From CAZGDB01 sp964524705 (GTDB taxonomy: Bacteria > Pseudomonadota > Gammaproteobacteria > Berkiellales > Berkiellaceae): a DNA stretch of 64,000 nucleotides. The DNA is taken from NCBI GenBank assembly GCA_964524705.1, contig CAZGDB010000004.1, positions 1-64,000 on the forward strand, in the 5' to 3' direction. Numbering within the stretch: the stretch's first letter is position 1; every line of letters starts with the position of its first letter. This document shows positions 44,728 to 53,695 of the stretch, in pieces. Both the position numbers and the translations under genes were made by a program. Under the pieces are notes generated by a model that did no database searches, was not told where the DNA came from, and worked only from the letters and a program-made list of their open reading frames with translations.

Positions 44728-45701
44728 CACACACCTAAAGCCGCTAAGGCGGTGATAACACGGTCTGGCGTCAAATCTTGTAAACAACGATAATGCCCAA
44801 ACGGACATTCCCGTTTAAAACAAGGACTACAGGGTAAACCTACCCGTAAAATTATTGCCTGTTGACTCAACGGTGGCGTATACCCAGGATCTGTTGAACC
44901 ATAGACTGCTACTATAGGTTTCCCTACCGCCGCTGCAATATGCATTAACCCTGAATCATTACTCACGACAGCAGTTGCAGCCGCTAGATAATCTACCGCG
45001 CCTGCTAATGAGGTTGTCCCTGTTAAATCTTTTACAGTTGGAACATGTGATTGTATCGTTTGAGCAATATTTTTTTCTTTTGCAGAGCCTAAAACCCAAA
45101 CTTGCCAACCCATTTCATCATACTGTTTAGCTATGTGTGTCCAATAATCAACTGGCCAACGTTTAGAAGGCCCATATTCTGCACCCGGACATAAAGCTAA
45201 AACTTTGCCCTCCGCCGGGATCACAGTTTTAGGACGTAACTGTGGTTCAGGCAATACAGGTAATGTTGCCCCTGGTTCAAAAGCTAATGCAGCATAACGA
45301 GAGACTAATAAAGGGTATTTTGATTTTTCTAAAACCCGATGATCTGTTAATAACCCATAGCGCATTTCTCCACGCCACCCCGTACGTTTTGGGGCTTTAG
45401 TAAAAAAAGGGATTAAGGCTGACTTCCAAGAATTTGGTAAAACAATGATCCAATCCCATTGACCGACCCAAGCCTTCCCGTATGCACGACGTTGAAAGAA
45501 TTTAAAATCCCCATGCCCCAATTCTATCGGCAAAACTGCATCCACACCCGGCATCCGTTCTATTAACGCAACCAAGCCTGGCATAGCCAAGGCTGTAATT
45601 TTTGCCTCTGGATATTGTTTTTTTAATAAATGAATTAAAGGATGCGCCATCACACAATCCCCTACCCAGGATGGCATGACGATAGCGATTTTTATTCCCA
45701 T
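44727..45701 (-). CDS. waaF: LPS heptosyltransferase II
   Basis: 324 residues from the ATG at 45701, giving MGIKIAIVMPSWVGDCVMAHPL. The second GT9 enzyme, adding heptose II. Motifs: WIIVLPNSWKSALIPFF, LCPGAEYGPSKRWPVDYW and VVSNDSGLMHIAAAVGKPIVAVYGSTDP. The C-terminal Cys-rich piece (CSPCFKRECPFGHYRCL) is normal for the family. The start overlaps the zf-CHCC mini-gene by 10 bases; a longer start would run through that gene. Confidence 0.95.
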   Translation of the reverse strand: MGIKIAIVMPSWVGDCVMAHPLIHLLKKQYPEAKITALAMPGLVALIERMPGVDAVLPIELGHGDFKFFQRRAYGKAWVGQWDWIIVLPNSWKSALIPFFTKAPKRTGWRGEMRYGLLTDHRVLEKSKYPLLVSRYAALAFEPGATLPVLPEPQLRPKTVIPAEGKVLALCPGAEYGPSKRWPVDYWTHIAKQYDEMGWQVWVLGSAKEKNIAQTIQSHVPTVKDLTGTTSLAGAVDYLAAATAVVSNDSGLMHIAAAVGKPIVAVYGSTDPGYTPPLSQQAIILRVGLPCSPCFKRECPFGHYRCLQDLTPDRVITALAALGV

Positions 45702-45874
45702 TGATACTGCGTCCCACAATACGGGCATTGCACCGTTTGATGCGGTTCTATCGGTAAATACACCCGCGGATGGGCATTCCATAAAATTTGTTCTGGCAAT
45801 GGGCAAGACAATGGCAGATCTGCAGCTGTCACCACCCGATGCTGTTCAGCACAAGCTTTAGTAGGTTCTTGCAT
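45692..45874 (-). CDS. Small zinc-finger protein (zf-CHCC family)
   Basis: 60 residues. It has the full zf-CHCC pattern: VTAADLPLSCPLP (first Cys), LWNAHPRVYLPIE (His) and QCPYCGTQYQW (Cys-x2-Cys), which binds one zinc. Homologues are small accessory proteins, including the mitochondrial NDUFS6 complex I subunit; bacterial function is poorly known. It sits between ilvE and waaF, an arrangement I recall from other gammaproteobacteria, and overlaps waaF by 10 bases. The compact conserved pattern shows it is a real gene despite its size. Confidence 0.85.
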   Translation of the reverse strand: MQEPTKACAEQHRVVTAADLPLSCPLPEQILWNAHPRVYLPIEPHQTVQCPYCGTQYQWE

Positions 45875-45953
45875 CAGTCAGATATCTCTAAATTTAGTCA
45901 GCGATACCACAGTATACACGGAGAATCCTAACGGCAAAAGAGACACAGATATG

Positions 45954-46877
45954 TCAACTTACTAAATGACACCAATGCGCATAAGCTGGTACACGACCAT
46001 GTACAATCTCAAAATACAGACTTTGCAACTTTTGAGTTATCGGACCACGGCCACCATTGCCTATAGGGCGACCATCAACCATCCGAATAGGAGTGATTTC
46101 AGCTGCAGTACCGGTAAAAAAGGCTTCATCTGCTAAGTACACGTCTTCTCGCGTCAATAAGGCCTCTCTCACAGTCAGACCGAGATCTTTAGCAAGCGTA
46201 AAAATAGTTTGACGTGTAATACCATTTAAACAATGGGTCAGCATCGGCGTATATAAAACACCCGCTTTTACTAAAAAGATATTTTCTCCGCTACCTTCTG
46301 CAACATATCCTTCAGGATCTAAGAGTAAGGCTTCCTCACAATTAGCACGCATGGCTTCACTGAGTGCCAACATAGAATTAATGTAATGCCCGGTTGCTTT
46401 CACTTTAGGAAACTGAGATTGAATACTTAATTTACGTGTTGCAGCAGTGGCCACTTTAATACCTTTTTCCAAACCCTCTTCACCCATATATGCGCCCCAA
46501 TGCCAGGCTGCAATACTAACATGCATTTTCAGATTATCTGCGCGAATACCCATGCCTTCGGCTCCATAAAAACCCAAAGGACGTACATAAGCGGTTTTCA
46601 ATTCATTACGCATTACAACTTCTTTCTGCGCAGCATTCAAGGCAGCTTCAGTAAAAGGCATCGCCATATTTAAAGCACGTGCAGACTGTATAAATCGATG
46701 CGTATGTTCTTCTAAACGAAAGATTGCCGTACCTCGGTCTGTATCATAGGCACGCAGCCCTTCAAAAATGCCCATCCCATAATGCAAAGAATGTGTTAAA
46801 ACATGGACCTTAGCCTCCTGCCAAGGCACCCACGTTCCATCCATCCATATCCAGCCTTTTTGATCTGACATCGTCAT
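45954..46877 (-). CDS. ilvE: Branched-chain amino-acid aminotransferase
   Basis: 307 residues, PLP fold type IV. WIWMDGTWVPWQEAKVHVLTHSLHYG and GIFEGLRAY form the N-terminal domain; the PLP Lys is in FPKVKATGHYINSMLA; EGSGENIFLVK and FFTGTAAEITPI are class signatures. It interconverts Leu, Ile and Val with their keto acids. It is 5 bases downstream of the TpsB gene. The second ATG (46871) is also possible as start. Confidence 0.94.
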   Translation of the reverse strand: MTMSDQKGWIWMDGTWVPWQEAKVHVLTHSLHYGMGIFEGLRAYDTDRGTAIFRLEEHTHRFIQSARALNMAMPFTEAALNAAQKEVVMRNELKTAYVRPLGFYGAEGMGIRADNLKMHVSIAAWHWGAYMGEEGLEKGIKVATAATRKLSIQSQFPKVKATGHYINSMLALSEAMRANCEEALLLDPEGYVAEGSGENIFLVKAGVLYTPMLTHCLNGITRQTIFTLAKDLGLTVREALLTREDVYLADEAFFTGTAAEITPIRMVDGRPIGNGGRGPITQKLQSLYFEIVHGRVPAYAHWCHLVS

Positions 46878-46882
46878 TTTTT

Positions 46883-48616
46883 TTAGAGCCTACTTAAAAT
46901 ATTAAAGAAAACACGTGGATGATAGCTAACATCATCTCCGATCGTTACCGGGAAGGTTAAAGGTTTAGCAAATTCACAGCTTGCATCAATCTGTGCAAAG
47001 AGTTGGGTACGCACCCCAAAAAAAGCAGAAGCGGCATCACCACCACTGACTTGATTGACCGTATCTAGCACCCAAGTTCGGCCGTGATCTACACCCGCAT
47101 ACAGTTGAGCCCAACTAATCAACGCAGAGCCGGCATTTTGTGCTAAATCATAACGCCCTTCCCAACGTACTGAAAATCCGCGATCTCCCGTTAATGTTGA
47201 ACTATCATAAGCAGAGCCATATTGTGCACCACCATAACCATATTGTTCAGAAGCCAATAGCCCACGGAGGCCCCAAGCCCCTTGCACCCCGAGCATATAA
47301 GACAATTTTTCAGTCCAATAGCGCGTGCGGTTAATTTCTAAATCTAATTTTGTAAACTCTGCATGCCCACCTTGACGAGAATGTGGAACAGTATCGTCAT
47401 CTCTAGAAGCTTGAAACCAAGGCATTCCACGTGTGACTTTTACCATTACTTGATGGGTCACCATTTCAGGGCTAGTAAAACTCCAATTTCCGGAAGCAAA
47501 GACACCTCTAATGTTGTCTTTATACAACTTTTGACTTTGAGCAGGATCTAACCTTGTATCGTTCTCACTGTCTAAAAAATACAGCCCCGCAGAAAAATTC
47601 AGATTTTTAAAACGACTACGCCACCAAGGATAAGTAACATCAAATTGTGTTTTCTTACTATAACCACTTAACTTCAGATTCACTAAACTACCACCTGGCT
47701 TGCTTCGGGTATGTGACTGGATACCATGTAATTGCCAGCCTGCATCCCCGACATAGACTCGATAATCAACATCATAATAGACCAACTGTCTAGGGAATGG
47801 CATAACCGTACTGGTGTTCACGGATAAGCGATCTGCTGCCAGCAAACTATTCAATTGAAACCCTGCTTGCATCTGGCGTGGACCCAAAAAAGTTGTACCG
47901 CGGTTACTATACCCTGCATATACCATGGCTGGGGTATGGCGTACATTTAAATTCATATTTGCAGCCCCTACCACCGTAGGAGAAGGTGCTAACACTGATT
48001 GTGCAGCCACACCAGGCAAATCATTGATTTGTAATAAACTCCGCTCTAATACGGTTACCTGCAAAGGGCGAGACTCTGTAATTAAGTCTGCATACCGTTG
48101 CACCTGTACGCTATAGGGGGCATCCTCTTCTGGTTTTATCATAATCTGTGCAACATAGCCTTCTACAACTTCATAGATCACATTTGCGGCATCTTTATGA
48201 ATATCCTGTGGGGGCAATACTACTTGCGTTAAAATATAACCTTCATCTTGATAAAGCTTTTGTAATGCAAAGCCAATCGCTTGTACCTGCTCTAAGGTTA
48301 CACTCTGATTTAAAAATGGTTTTGCGATTTTTTGTAACGCTGCATTAAACGCTACGGCCTGCGTTTTAGCATTTTTCAGCTGCACCCCTTTTAAATAAAT
48401 CTTCACCTGCGTTAATGCCGGATCCGTACTTCCAGCATTCCCAGCTTTAATACTTTCAGTTTGGTCATCTGACTTGTCAGTATGAGCAGACACCTTAGGG
48501 ATTTGTTGTTCCACACGACTGGGAATTGCTGAATCCGGAATAGCAGGGGCTGCTATTGCAATCCCCCATCCTAGGGTTAAACAGGCTAGACATCCAACTT
48601 TTAATTTTGTACACAC
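46883..48616 (-). CDS. TpsB-type two-partner secretion transporter (ShlB/FhaC/HecB family)
   Basis: 577 residues from a GTG start with AAGGACT upstream. Signal peptide (cleavage near AIAA-P), a linker, a POTRA region (VKIYLKGVQL... and VIYEVVEGYVAQIMI), and a C-terminal 16-strand barrel of about 350 residues (DVDYRVYVG, YSKKTQFDVTYPWW, GLYFLDSEND). Members export a large TpsA partner across the outer membrane. No TpsA gene lies next to it. A role in moving another protein is possible. It is followed by ilvE, with which it may be co-transcribed. Confidence 0.85.
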   Translation of the reverse strand: MCTKLKVGCLACLTLGWGIAIAAPAIPDSAIPSRVEQQIPKVSAHTDKSDDQTESIKAGNAGSTDPALTQVKIYLKGVQLKNAKTQAVAFNAALQKIAKPFLNQSVTLEQVQAIGFALQKLYQDEGYILTQVVLPPQDIHKDAANVIYEVVEGYVAQIMIKPEEDAPYSVQVQRYADLITESRPLQVTVLERSLLQINDLPGVAAQSVLAPSPTVVGAANMNLNVRHTPAMVYAGYSNRGTTFLGPRQMQAGFQLNSLLAADRLSVNTSTVMPFPRQLVYYDVDYRVYVGDAGWQLHGIQSHTRSKPGGSLVNLKLSGYSKKTQFDVTYPWWRSRFKNLNFSAGLYFLDSENDTRLDPAQSQKLYKDNIRGVFASGNWSFTSPEMVTHQVMVKVTRGMPWFQASRDDDTVPHSRQGGHAEFTKLDLEINRTRYWTEKLSYMLGVQGAWGLRGLLASEQYGYGGAQYGSAYDSSTLTGDRGFSVRWEGRYDLAQNAGSALISWAQLYAGVDHGRTWVLDTVNQVSGGDAASAFFGVRTQLFAQIDASCEFAKPLTFPVTIGDDVSYHPRVFFNILSRL

Positions 48617-48767
48617 AAAAAGTCCTTTTTATCTGGTACCACGATTCTGTTCACCTTACTATGCTTATCTCCCAAAGTGAAGATCTTTGAAAATTGCATC
48701 CCTTCCTGGGAGCAGCTATCATCCCTCTCATCTCTTTATATTTTCTCTAACGGTAGGAGTTATTTTT

Positions 48768-49994
48768 ATGAAAACACGTGCCAGTAAAAACATTATTTTA
48801 ATTTTAAGCTTTCTCGGAGTAGGATTAATTTCCCCTCTGATTTTGGCAAAAATGGGTTTTTGGGAAAGCAGCTTTGCGCAAGCCTCCCCAACGGCCACCA
48901 CTGCTGCTGTACCTAATATTTCAGCACCTATTTCTTATGCAAATGCTGTCGATATTGCACTCCCTTCAGTAGTGAGTATTCAAACTAAAGTAGAAATACC
49001 AATGGACATGCATCCCATGTTCAGAGACCCATTCTTTAGACAATTTTTTGGGCTCCCTAATAATCCAAATATGAACCCTAATATGCAACAGTTCCCTCAA
49101 AAAGAACTACAACCCGGTTTAGGTTCAGGCGTAATTGTGAATAAACGTGGGTATGTTTTAACCAATAACCATGTGATCCGGGATGCTAAAGAAATCTCTG
49201 TTAAACTCAATGATGGCCGTATGAGCCCTGCAAAAGTTGTGGGGGTAGATCCTGATACAGATCTCGCCGTCTTAAAAATTGAGTTAGATCAGCTCCCTGC
49301 CATTTCTTTTGGAGACTCGACCCGCCTACGTGTTGGAGATGTTGTTTTAGCCATCGGGAATCCTTTTGGAGTGGGCCAAACGGTAACGCAAGGTATTATT
49401 TCAGCAACGCACCGTTCTGAATTAGGCATCAACACTTTTGAAAACTTCATTCAAACCGATGCTTCTATTAATCCAGGCAACTCAGGTGGTGCACTGATTG
49501 ATACTCAAGGAAAGATCGTGGGAATTAATACAGCCATTGCAACCGCAGGTGGTGGTGGAAATGTTGGAATTGGTTTTGCAATTCCTATCGAGACAGCACA
49601 AGAAATCTTAAGTGACCTCATTGAACATGGGTCTGTTACCCGTGGCTGGCTTGGGATCAGCATTCGTCCGCTCACACCAGAACTCCGAGAACAACTAGGC
49701 TATGCAAAAGGTGACGGTGTTGTTGTCGCTGGTGTCGTACGAGAAGGTCCTGCCCAACGTGCCGGCTTAAGTCCAGGAGATATTATTGTCTCTCTCAATA
49801 ATCAACCAACACCAGACCCTCGAACTTTACTCAGCAATACTGCTAAGTTAGAACCTGAGAAAAACTATCCGGTTGTAATTATACGGGATGGCCAAACGTT
49901 TGACTTCAAGGTTCGTATTGGTATGCGCCCAAAACCTGAAGAACAAGCACCGCAAGCTGCAAAACCTGAAGAAGGTGCTGCTGCGTCTAAATAA
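48768..49994 (+). CDS. DegS/HtrA-type periplasmic serine protease with one PDZ domain
   Basis: 408 residues from the ATG at 48768, chosen for the TAGGAG 8 bases upstream and the MKTRASKNIILILSFLGVG membrane anchor or signal. Trypsin-like protease with catalytic His in LTNNHVI, Asp in DTDLAVLKI and Ser in GNSGGAL. One PDZ domain (residues about 290-380) follows, then a Glu/Pro/Ala tail. A single PDZ is the DegS/AlgW pattern (envelope-stress sensing), while DegP/MucD have two, although a truncated DegQ form is possible. It is monocistronic with a terminator at 50014. Confidence 0.92.
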   Translation: MKTRASKNIILILSFLGVGLISPLILAKMGFWESSFAQASPTATTAAVPNISAPISYANAVDIALPSVVSIQTKVEIPMDMHPMFRDPFFRQFFGLPNNPNMNPNMQQFPQKELQPGLGSGVIVNKRGYVLTNNHVIRDAKEISVKLNDGRMSPAKVVGVDPDTDLAVLKIELDQLPAISFGDSTRLRVGDVVLAIGNPFGVGQTVTQGIISATHRSELGINTFENFIQTDASINPGNSGGALIDTQGKIVGINTAIATAGGGGNVGIGFAIPIETAQEILSDLIEHGSVTRGWLGISIRPLTPELREQLGYAKGDGVVVAGVVREGPAQRAGLSPGDIIVSLNNQPTPDPRTLLSNTAKLEPEKNYPVVIIRDGQTFDFKVRIGMRPKPEEQAPQAAKPEEGAAASK

Positions 49995-50013
49995 AGGTTT
50001 CTGACCTACCAAG

Positions 50014-50049
50014 AACCTCCCGATGGTAAAACTACCGGGAGGTTTTTTT
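50014..50049 (+). terminator. Rho-independent terminator of the DegS-like protease gene
   Basis: AACCTCCCG (50014-50022) pairs with CGGGAGGTT (50036-50044); the inner bases GGTA and TACC can pair too. It ends in a T-run up to 50049. Confidence 0.92.
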
Positions 50050-50139
50050 ATATCCAAGCAACGACCATAGTATGTATACTAACTATAAATCTTCTACACT
50101 TAAAACAAATGTATTATCTTTCCACGGGATAGGCGCACC

Positions 50140-51045
50140 ATGAAACAATGGATCTCCGGCCTCTTACTCAATAAACAAGCCTCTAAAATACGGCATGCGC
50201 AGGAACGCAAGGATTTACGAGCTGCCCGTGCGCAATATATTGAGGCTATTACCAAACTACAATCAGAACTGTTATTAGAAATACCGCAAATTTTAGTAAC
50301 CAGCTTCAACAGTATTGATAAAAACATACTAAAATTAACTAAAAAATATAACCCTACCGAAAAAATTCATTCTCGAAAAATTTTATCTAAACAAAACAGT
50401 ATCCTCCAAGAGCATTATGCTTTATTAATAAAAAAACAACACTTATTACAAACTTACACTTTAAAATACGAACTCAAAAAATTAAACCAGAATTATCTGA
50501 AACATTTAGAGCGTCTCAAACAACAAGTAGGAGATCCGATCCCCGCGTCGATCAATCAATCCCTAATTCCATTTGACAGCGTCAGTAAAACTTTACCTGC
50601 TTTAATGTCAATTCCTTTGCTCAGCGATTTATCTCGCCATCTGGAGCAATTGCAAACTTATAAAGCTACTTTAGAAGCAGGCATTCATTATTTGCAAGAT
50701 CATCTAACGAATGCGTCTGCTTCTAGTTCATACTCTGAAGCAAGTTCACTCCCAGAATCTGAAGAAAAACCTGTACCCAAGCAAGGGCTAGAATATGGTT
50801 TACAATATATGCTGTTTTTAATAAATTACTTCAAAGATTATTTAATCAACTGTATTCGCAATTGTTTTACACCACGCCCTACAACCGTTACCCCTACTGA
50901 ACAAGCCCCTACGACAGTCACCCTGTCAGCGCAACAAAAACAATTCACACCTTATCTAGAAGCACGATTCAAACGTTGGGTTGCTGAAGCGCGTGTACGT
51001 GCTCAACAAACACAAACAATAGAAAAAGCGCCCCATGTTGCCTAA
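50140..51045 (+). CDS. Hypothetical coiled-coil membrane-associated protein, paralogue A
   Basis: 301 residues, not recognised. Long charged helices from residue 10 to 190 with heptad-like patterning, a Ser/Glu-rich linker (SASSSYSEASSLPESEE), a hydrophobic segment around residues 225-250 (YMLFLINYFKDYLINCIRNCF), a Thr/Pro-rich piece (TVTPTEQAPTTVTL) and a basic end. The next gene has the same order of parts, with matching segments such as ITKLQSELLLEIPQIL and YELKKLNQNYLKHLERL against ITEVQKQIPTELPAVL and KELLQLNKQFLEYYKKI. Probably tandem duplicates. Function unknown; a secreted or host-membrane protein is possible. Confidence 0.65.
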   Translation: MKQWISGLLLNKQASKIRHAQERKDLRAARAQYIEAITKLQSELLLEIPQILVTSFNSIDKNILKLTKKYNPTEKIHSRKILSKQNSILQEHYALLIKKQHLLQTYTLKYELKKLNQNYLKHLERLKQQVGDPIPASINQSLIPFDSVSKTLPALMSIPLLSDLSRHLEQLQTYKATLEAGIHYLQDHLTNASASSSYSEASSLPESEEKPVPKQGLEYGLQYMLFLINYFKDYLINCIRNCFTPRPTTVTPTEQAPTTVTLSAQQKQFTPYLEARFKRWVAEARVRAQQTQTIEKAPHVA

Positions 51046-51053
51046 GGACCCAT

Positions 51054-51857
51054 ATGAATGCTACAGAAATGCACGCAAAGGAGCGACAAAAATTACAACT
51101 AGAGCGTGACATCTTAAAACAAAAAATCACTGAAGTACAAAAACAAATCCCTACTGAGCTGCCAGCAGTTCTCATACAAAAACTAGCTCGCCATAACAAT
51201 GGCATCGCACTTTTATCTCAAGTTTCTAAACGCTCTTTTTTTAATCGTATACTAGGTAAAGAACCCCGCACTCTGCTCGCTGCTGAAATTAAAGCTTTAG
51301 AAATCACTTTAGAAAAAAATCAAATCATACAAGTCTATTTTTTAGAAAAAGAATTATTACAATTAAATAAACAATTTTTAGAATATTATAAAAAAATAAA
51401 AAATTTTCATACCCTCCCCGAGATGATCAAAGAAGACCTAATTCGTATTCAAGGCATCAGACTTGTCGCAATGCAGCATTTACATGTGAGTCAAACCCTT
51501 AATGAATTACTCCCCCATCTCCCTGCGCTATTATTATCACGCACGATCATGAAAAATGGCATCAATTATCTTAAAAGTGCCGCTACTCTAGAACAAATAA
51601 ATGTTGCATTCATTGAAAAAGTGCCCCGCCAAAAATCCTTTAACCTATTCTCATTTTTATGGGAAAAAATTGCCTATATTTGTGCTTATACCCTTTTTTT
51701 AATCCGGTATTTATGGACCCCCGCTACCCACACTATTTCTACTACGGCTCCAGTCCAAAGGCCGCTAGCCCCGTTAGATACTTCCCAAGGATCAACGTAT
51801 GCATCGTATCCGTCCCCTCGTAAGTCACTACAGCCTCTAAATTCGCCAAATGCCTAA
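51054..51857 (+). CDS. Hypothetical coiled-coil membrane-associated protein, paralogue B
   Basis: 267 residues, not recognised, preceded by AAGGA 6 bases before the ATG and only 8 bases after paralogue A. Helical N-terminal two thirds, a hydrophobic segment near residues 205-230 (FLWEKIAYICAYTLFLIRYLW) and a Ser/Pro-rich C-terminal tail. The same layout and partial sequence agreement with paralogue A indicate duplication. The last 116 bases overlap the acyl-CoA dehydrogenase gene on the other strand. That overlap encodes the disordered Ser/Pro tail, so an earlier end in other strains would not be surprising. Confidence 0.62.
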   Translation: MNATEMHAKERQKLQLERDILKQKITEVQKQIPTELPAVLIQKLARHNNGIALLSQVSKRSFFNRILGKEPRTLLAAEIKALEITLEKNQIIQVYFLEKELLQLNKQFLEYYKKIKNFHTLPEMIKEDLIRIQGIRLVAMQHLHVSQTLNELLPHLPALLLSRTIMKNGINYLKSAATLEQINVAFIEKVPRQKSFNLFSFLWEKIAYICAYTLFLIRYLWTPATHTISTTAPVQRPLAPLDTSQGSTYASYPSPRKSLQPLNSPNA

Positions 51858-52908
51858 TAATAGGATATTCCAAGCTGATACCATTGGCACCCAACAAGTC
51901 ACGCGTACGTCGTGCCACTGATAAAGCAACACGACAAGCCGTACGTTTAATCAAAGAAATAGCCACATGATTTATTTGTCCAGCATCCATAAGTTGTGCC
52001 ACACGCCAGTTCATCAACCGCGCTTGTAATAACTCAGCATATAAATCCGCTAACGTGGCTTGAACTAATTGGTATCTTGCTAATGAATGCCCAAATTGCT
52101 TGCGATTTTTTACATAATCCAAGGCACAAGTTAAACAAGCCTCTGCCGCCCCTAATGCACCCCATGCAATCCCAAAACGTGCAATACTTAAACAGGCCAA
52201 AGCACTACTCAAGCCTTTTACCGCACCCGGGAGTTTATGATCCAATGGAATCTGACAATTTTCTAAAATAATCATTCCCGTACTCGATGCTCTGAGCGCC
52301 AACTTATGCTCTAACGGCATCACCGTGACTCCTGGCAAATCCAGGGGTACTAAAAACCCACAGATCTGTCCAGCCTCTTTAGCCCAAATAACCGCCATGT
52401 GTGCAATAGGAGCATTAGTGATCCACGTTTTAGTCCCTGTCAACACATAACCTTTATCCGTTTTAACAGCACGTGTGGTCATACTGCCAGGATCTGAGCC
52501 AACATCTGGCTCTGTTAAACCAAAAGCACCAATACACTGTGCTTTTGCCAGTGATGCTAAATATTGTTGCTGTTGTGAAACACTCCCATATTGAGCAATC
52601 GCCTGCATCACCAATGCACTTTGTACTGAGGCAAAACTACGTAATGCGCTATCTACCGCTTCTAACTCTTGGCATACCAAACCGTACGCTGTATAACTCG
52701 CCCCCAGTCCTCCTAAGCGTGTAGGCAAAGTCATCCCTAAAATCCCTAGGTCTGCACATAACTTAGGCCACTGTGGTTCAAAGTGTGCATGCTCAAAACA
52801 ATTCGCTATTTGTGGCAAGATCTGCGTCTGTACCACCTGACGTACACTCTGCTGTATCGCCTTTTCTTCGTCCGTAAATAAGTCTGTTAACTGTAAAACA
52901 TCTTCCAT
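51742..52908 (-). CDS. gcdH: Acyl-CoA dehydrogenase, glutaryl-CoA dehydrogenase-like
   Basis: 388 residues from the ATG at 52908 (AGGA 8 bases upstream); an ATG 9 bases earlier is the alternative. FAD enzyme with IGAFGLTEPDVGSDPGSM and LTGTKTWITNAP in the middle, RKQFGHSLARYQLVQ, and the catalytic Glu in YEGTDTMHTLILGK. The Arg/Ser region near ASVQSALVM resembles GCDH, which oxidatively decarboxylates glutaryl-CoA to crotonyl-CoA in lysine and tryptophan breakdown. The sub-assignment is reasonable, not certain. It follows rpe closely. Confidence 0.86.
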   Translation of the reverse strand: MEDVLQLTDLFTDEEKAIQQSVRQVVQTQILPQIANCFEHAHFEPQWPKLCADLGILGMTLPTRLGGLGASYTAYGLVCQELEAVDSALRSFASVQSALVMQAIAQYGSVSQQQQYLASLAKAQCIGAFGLTEPDVGSDPGSMTTRAVKTDKGYVLTGTKTWITNAPIAHMAVIWAKEAGQICGFLVPLDLPGVTVMPLEHKLALRASSTGMIILENCQIPLDHKLPGAVKGLSSALACLSIARFGIAWGALGAAEACLTCALDYVKNRKQFGHSLARYQLVQATLADLYAELLQARLMNWRVAQLMDAGQINHVAISLIKRTACRVALSVARRTRDLLGANGISLEYPIIRHLANLEAVVTYEGTDTMHTLILGKYLTGLAAFGLEP

Positions 52909-52923
52909 GACAACCATCCTGAT

Positions 52924-53589
52924 TTAACGATGTAAAATCTTTTGATAGGTCTGTATTGCTTGTGCATAATCCGCTTTAGCAAAAATCCCAGAGCCAATAA
53001 CAAAAGTATCTGCGCCCGCTCGATGAATTTCTGCTAAATTGTCTTCTTTAATCCCACCATCGACCTCTAAGCGTACGGGACCCAACGCTGCTGAAAGCAT
53101 CACCTTAGCTTCTCTGATTTTTTGTAAGGTTTTAGGGATAAAAGTTTGTCCCCCAAAACCAGGATTAACTCCCATAATTAATACCATATCCAACTTATCA
53201 ATCACATAATGTAGGACATCCAAGGGCGTTGCTGGATTTAAAACCAGCCCAGCCTGACAACCATGGGCACGAATCAAAGTCAACGTACGATCAATATGAT
53301 CTGAGGCTTCTGGATGAAAAGTAATAGAGGTCGCACCAGCTTGTGCAAACATTGGGATCAGCTGATCTACAGGACGCACCATTAAATGCACATCAATAGG
53401 CGCACTCACGCCATAACGTCGTAATGCTGCACACACTTGGGGTCCTACAGTCAAATTAGGCACATAATGGTTATCCATGACGTCCAAATGAATCCAATCT
53501 GCGCCTGCGGCTAATACATTCGTCGCTTCTTCTCCCAAACGCGCAAAATCTGAAGACAACAAAGAGGCTGCGATAATTTCTTTTGCCAT
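52924..53589 (-). CDS. rpe: Ribulose-phosphate 3-epimerase
   Basis: 221 residues, a TIM barrel of the pentose phosphate pathway. AASLLSSDFARLGEE, DWIHLDVMDNHYVPNLTVGP (metal-binding Asp), DVHLMVRPVD, MGVNPGFGGQTFIP and EVDGGIKEDN are all present, the last carrying the second catalytic Asp. Interconverts ribulose 5-phosphate and xylulose 5-phosphate. Divergent from the TetR gene. Confidence 0.96.
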   Translation of the reverse strand: MAKEIIAASLLSSDFARLGEEATNVLAAGADWIHLDVMDNHYVPNLTVGPQVCAALRRYGVSAPIDVHLMVRPVDQLIPMFAQAGATSITFHPEASDHIDRTLTLIRAHGCQAGLVLNPATPLDVLHYVIDKLDMVLIMGVNPGFGGQTFIPKTLQKIREAKVMLSAALGPVRLEVDGGIKEDNLAEIHRAGADTFVIGSGIFAKADYAQAIQTYQKILHR

Positions 53590-53634
53590 TTGTGATAAAC
53601 CCCAATATGTTATTTAACTTTATATAAAAATTTT

Positions 53635-53664
53635 TTGTATCCAGTGCTACAACTTATGTTATAG
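53635..53664 (+). promoter_or_regulatory. Candidate promoter of the TetR-family gene
   Basis: TTGTAT (53635-53640), 18 bases, TTATAG (53659-53664). It lies in the 106-base gap between the divergent rpe and tetR-like genes, where a TetR self-operator would also be expected. Confidence 0.4.
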
Positions 53665-53695
53665 TTCCGCCTTCTTAGATGAAAGGAGACCAACT

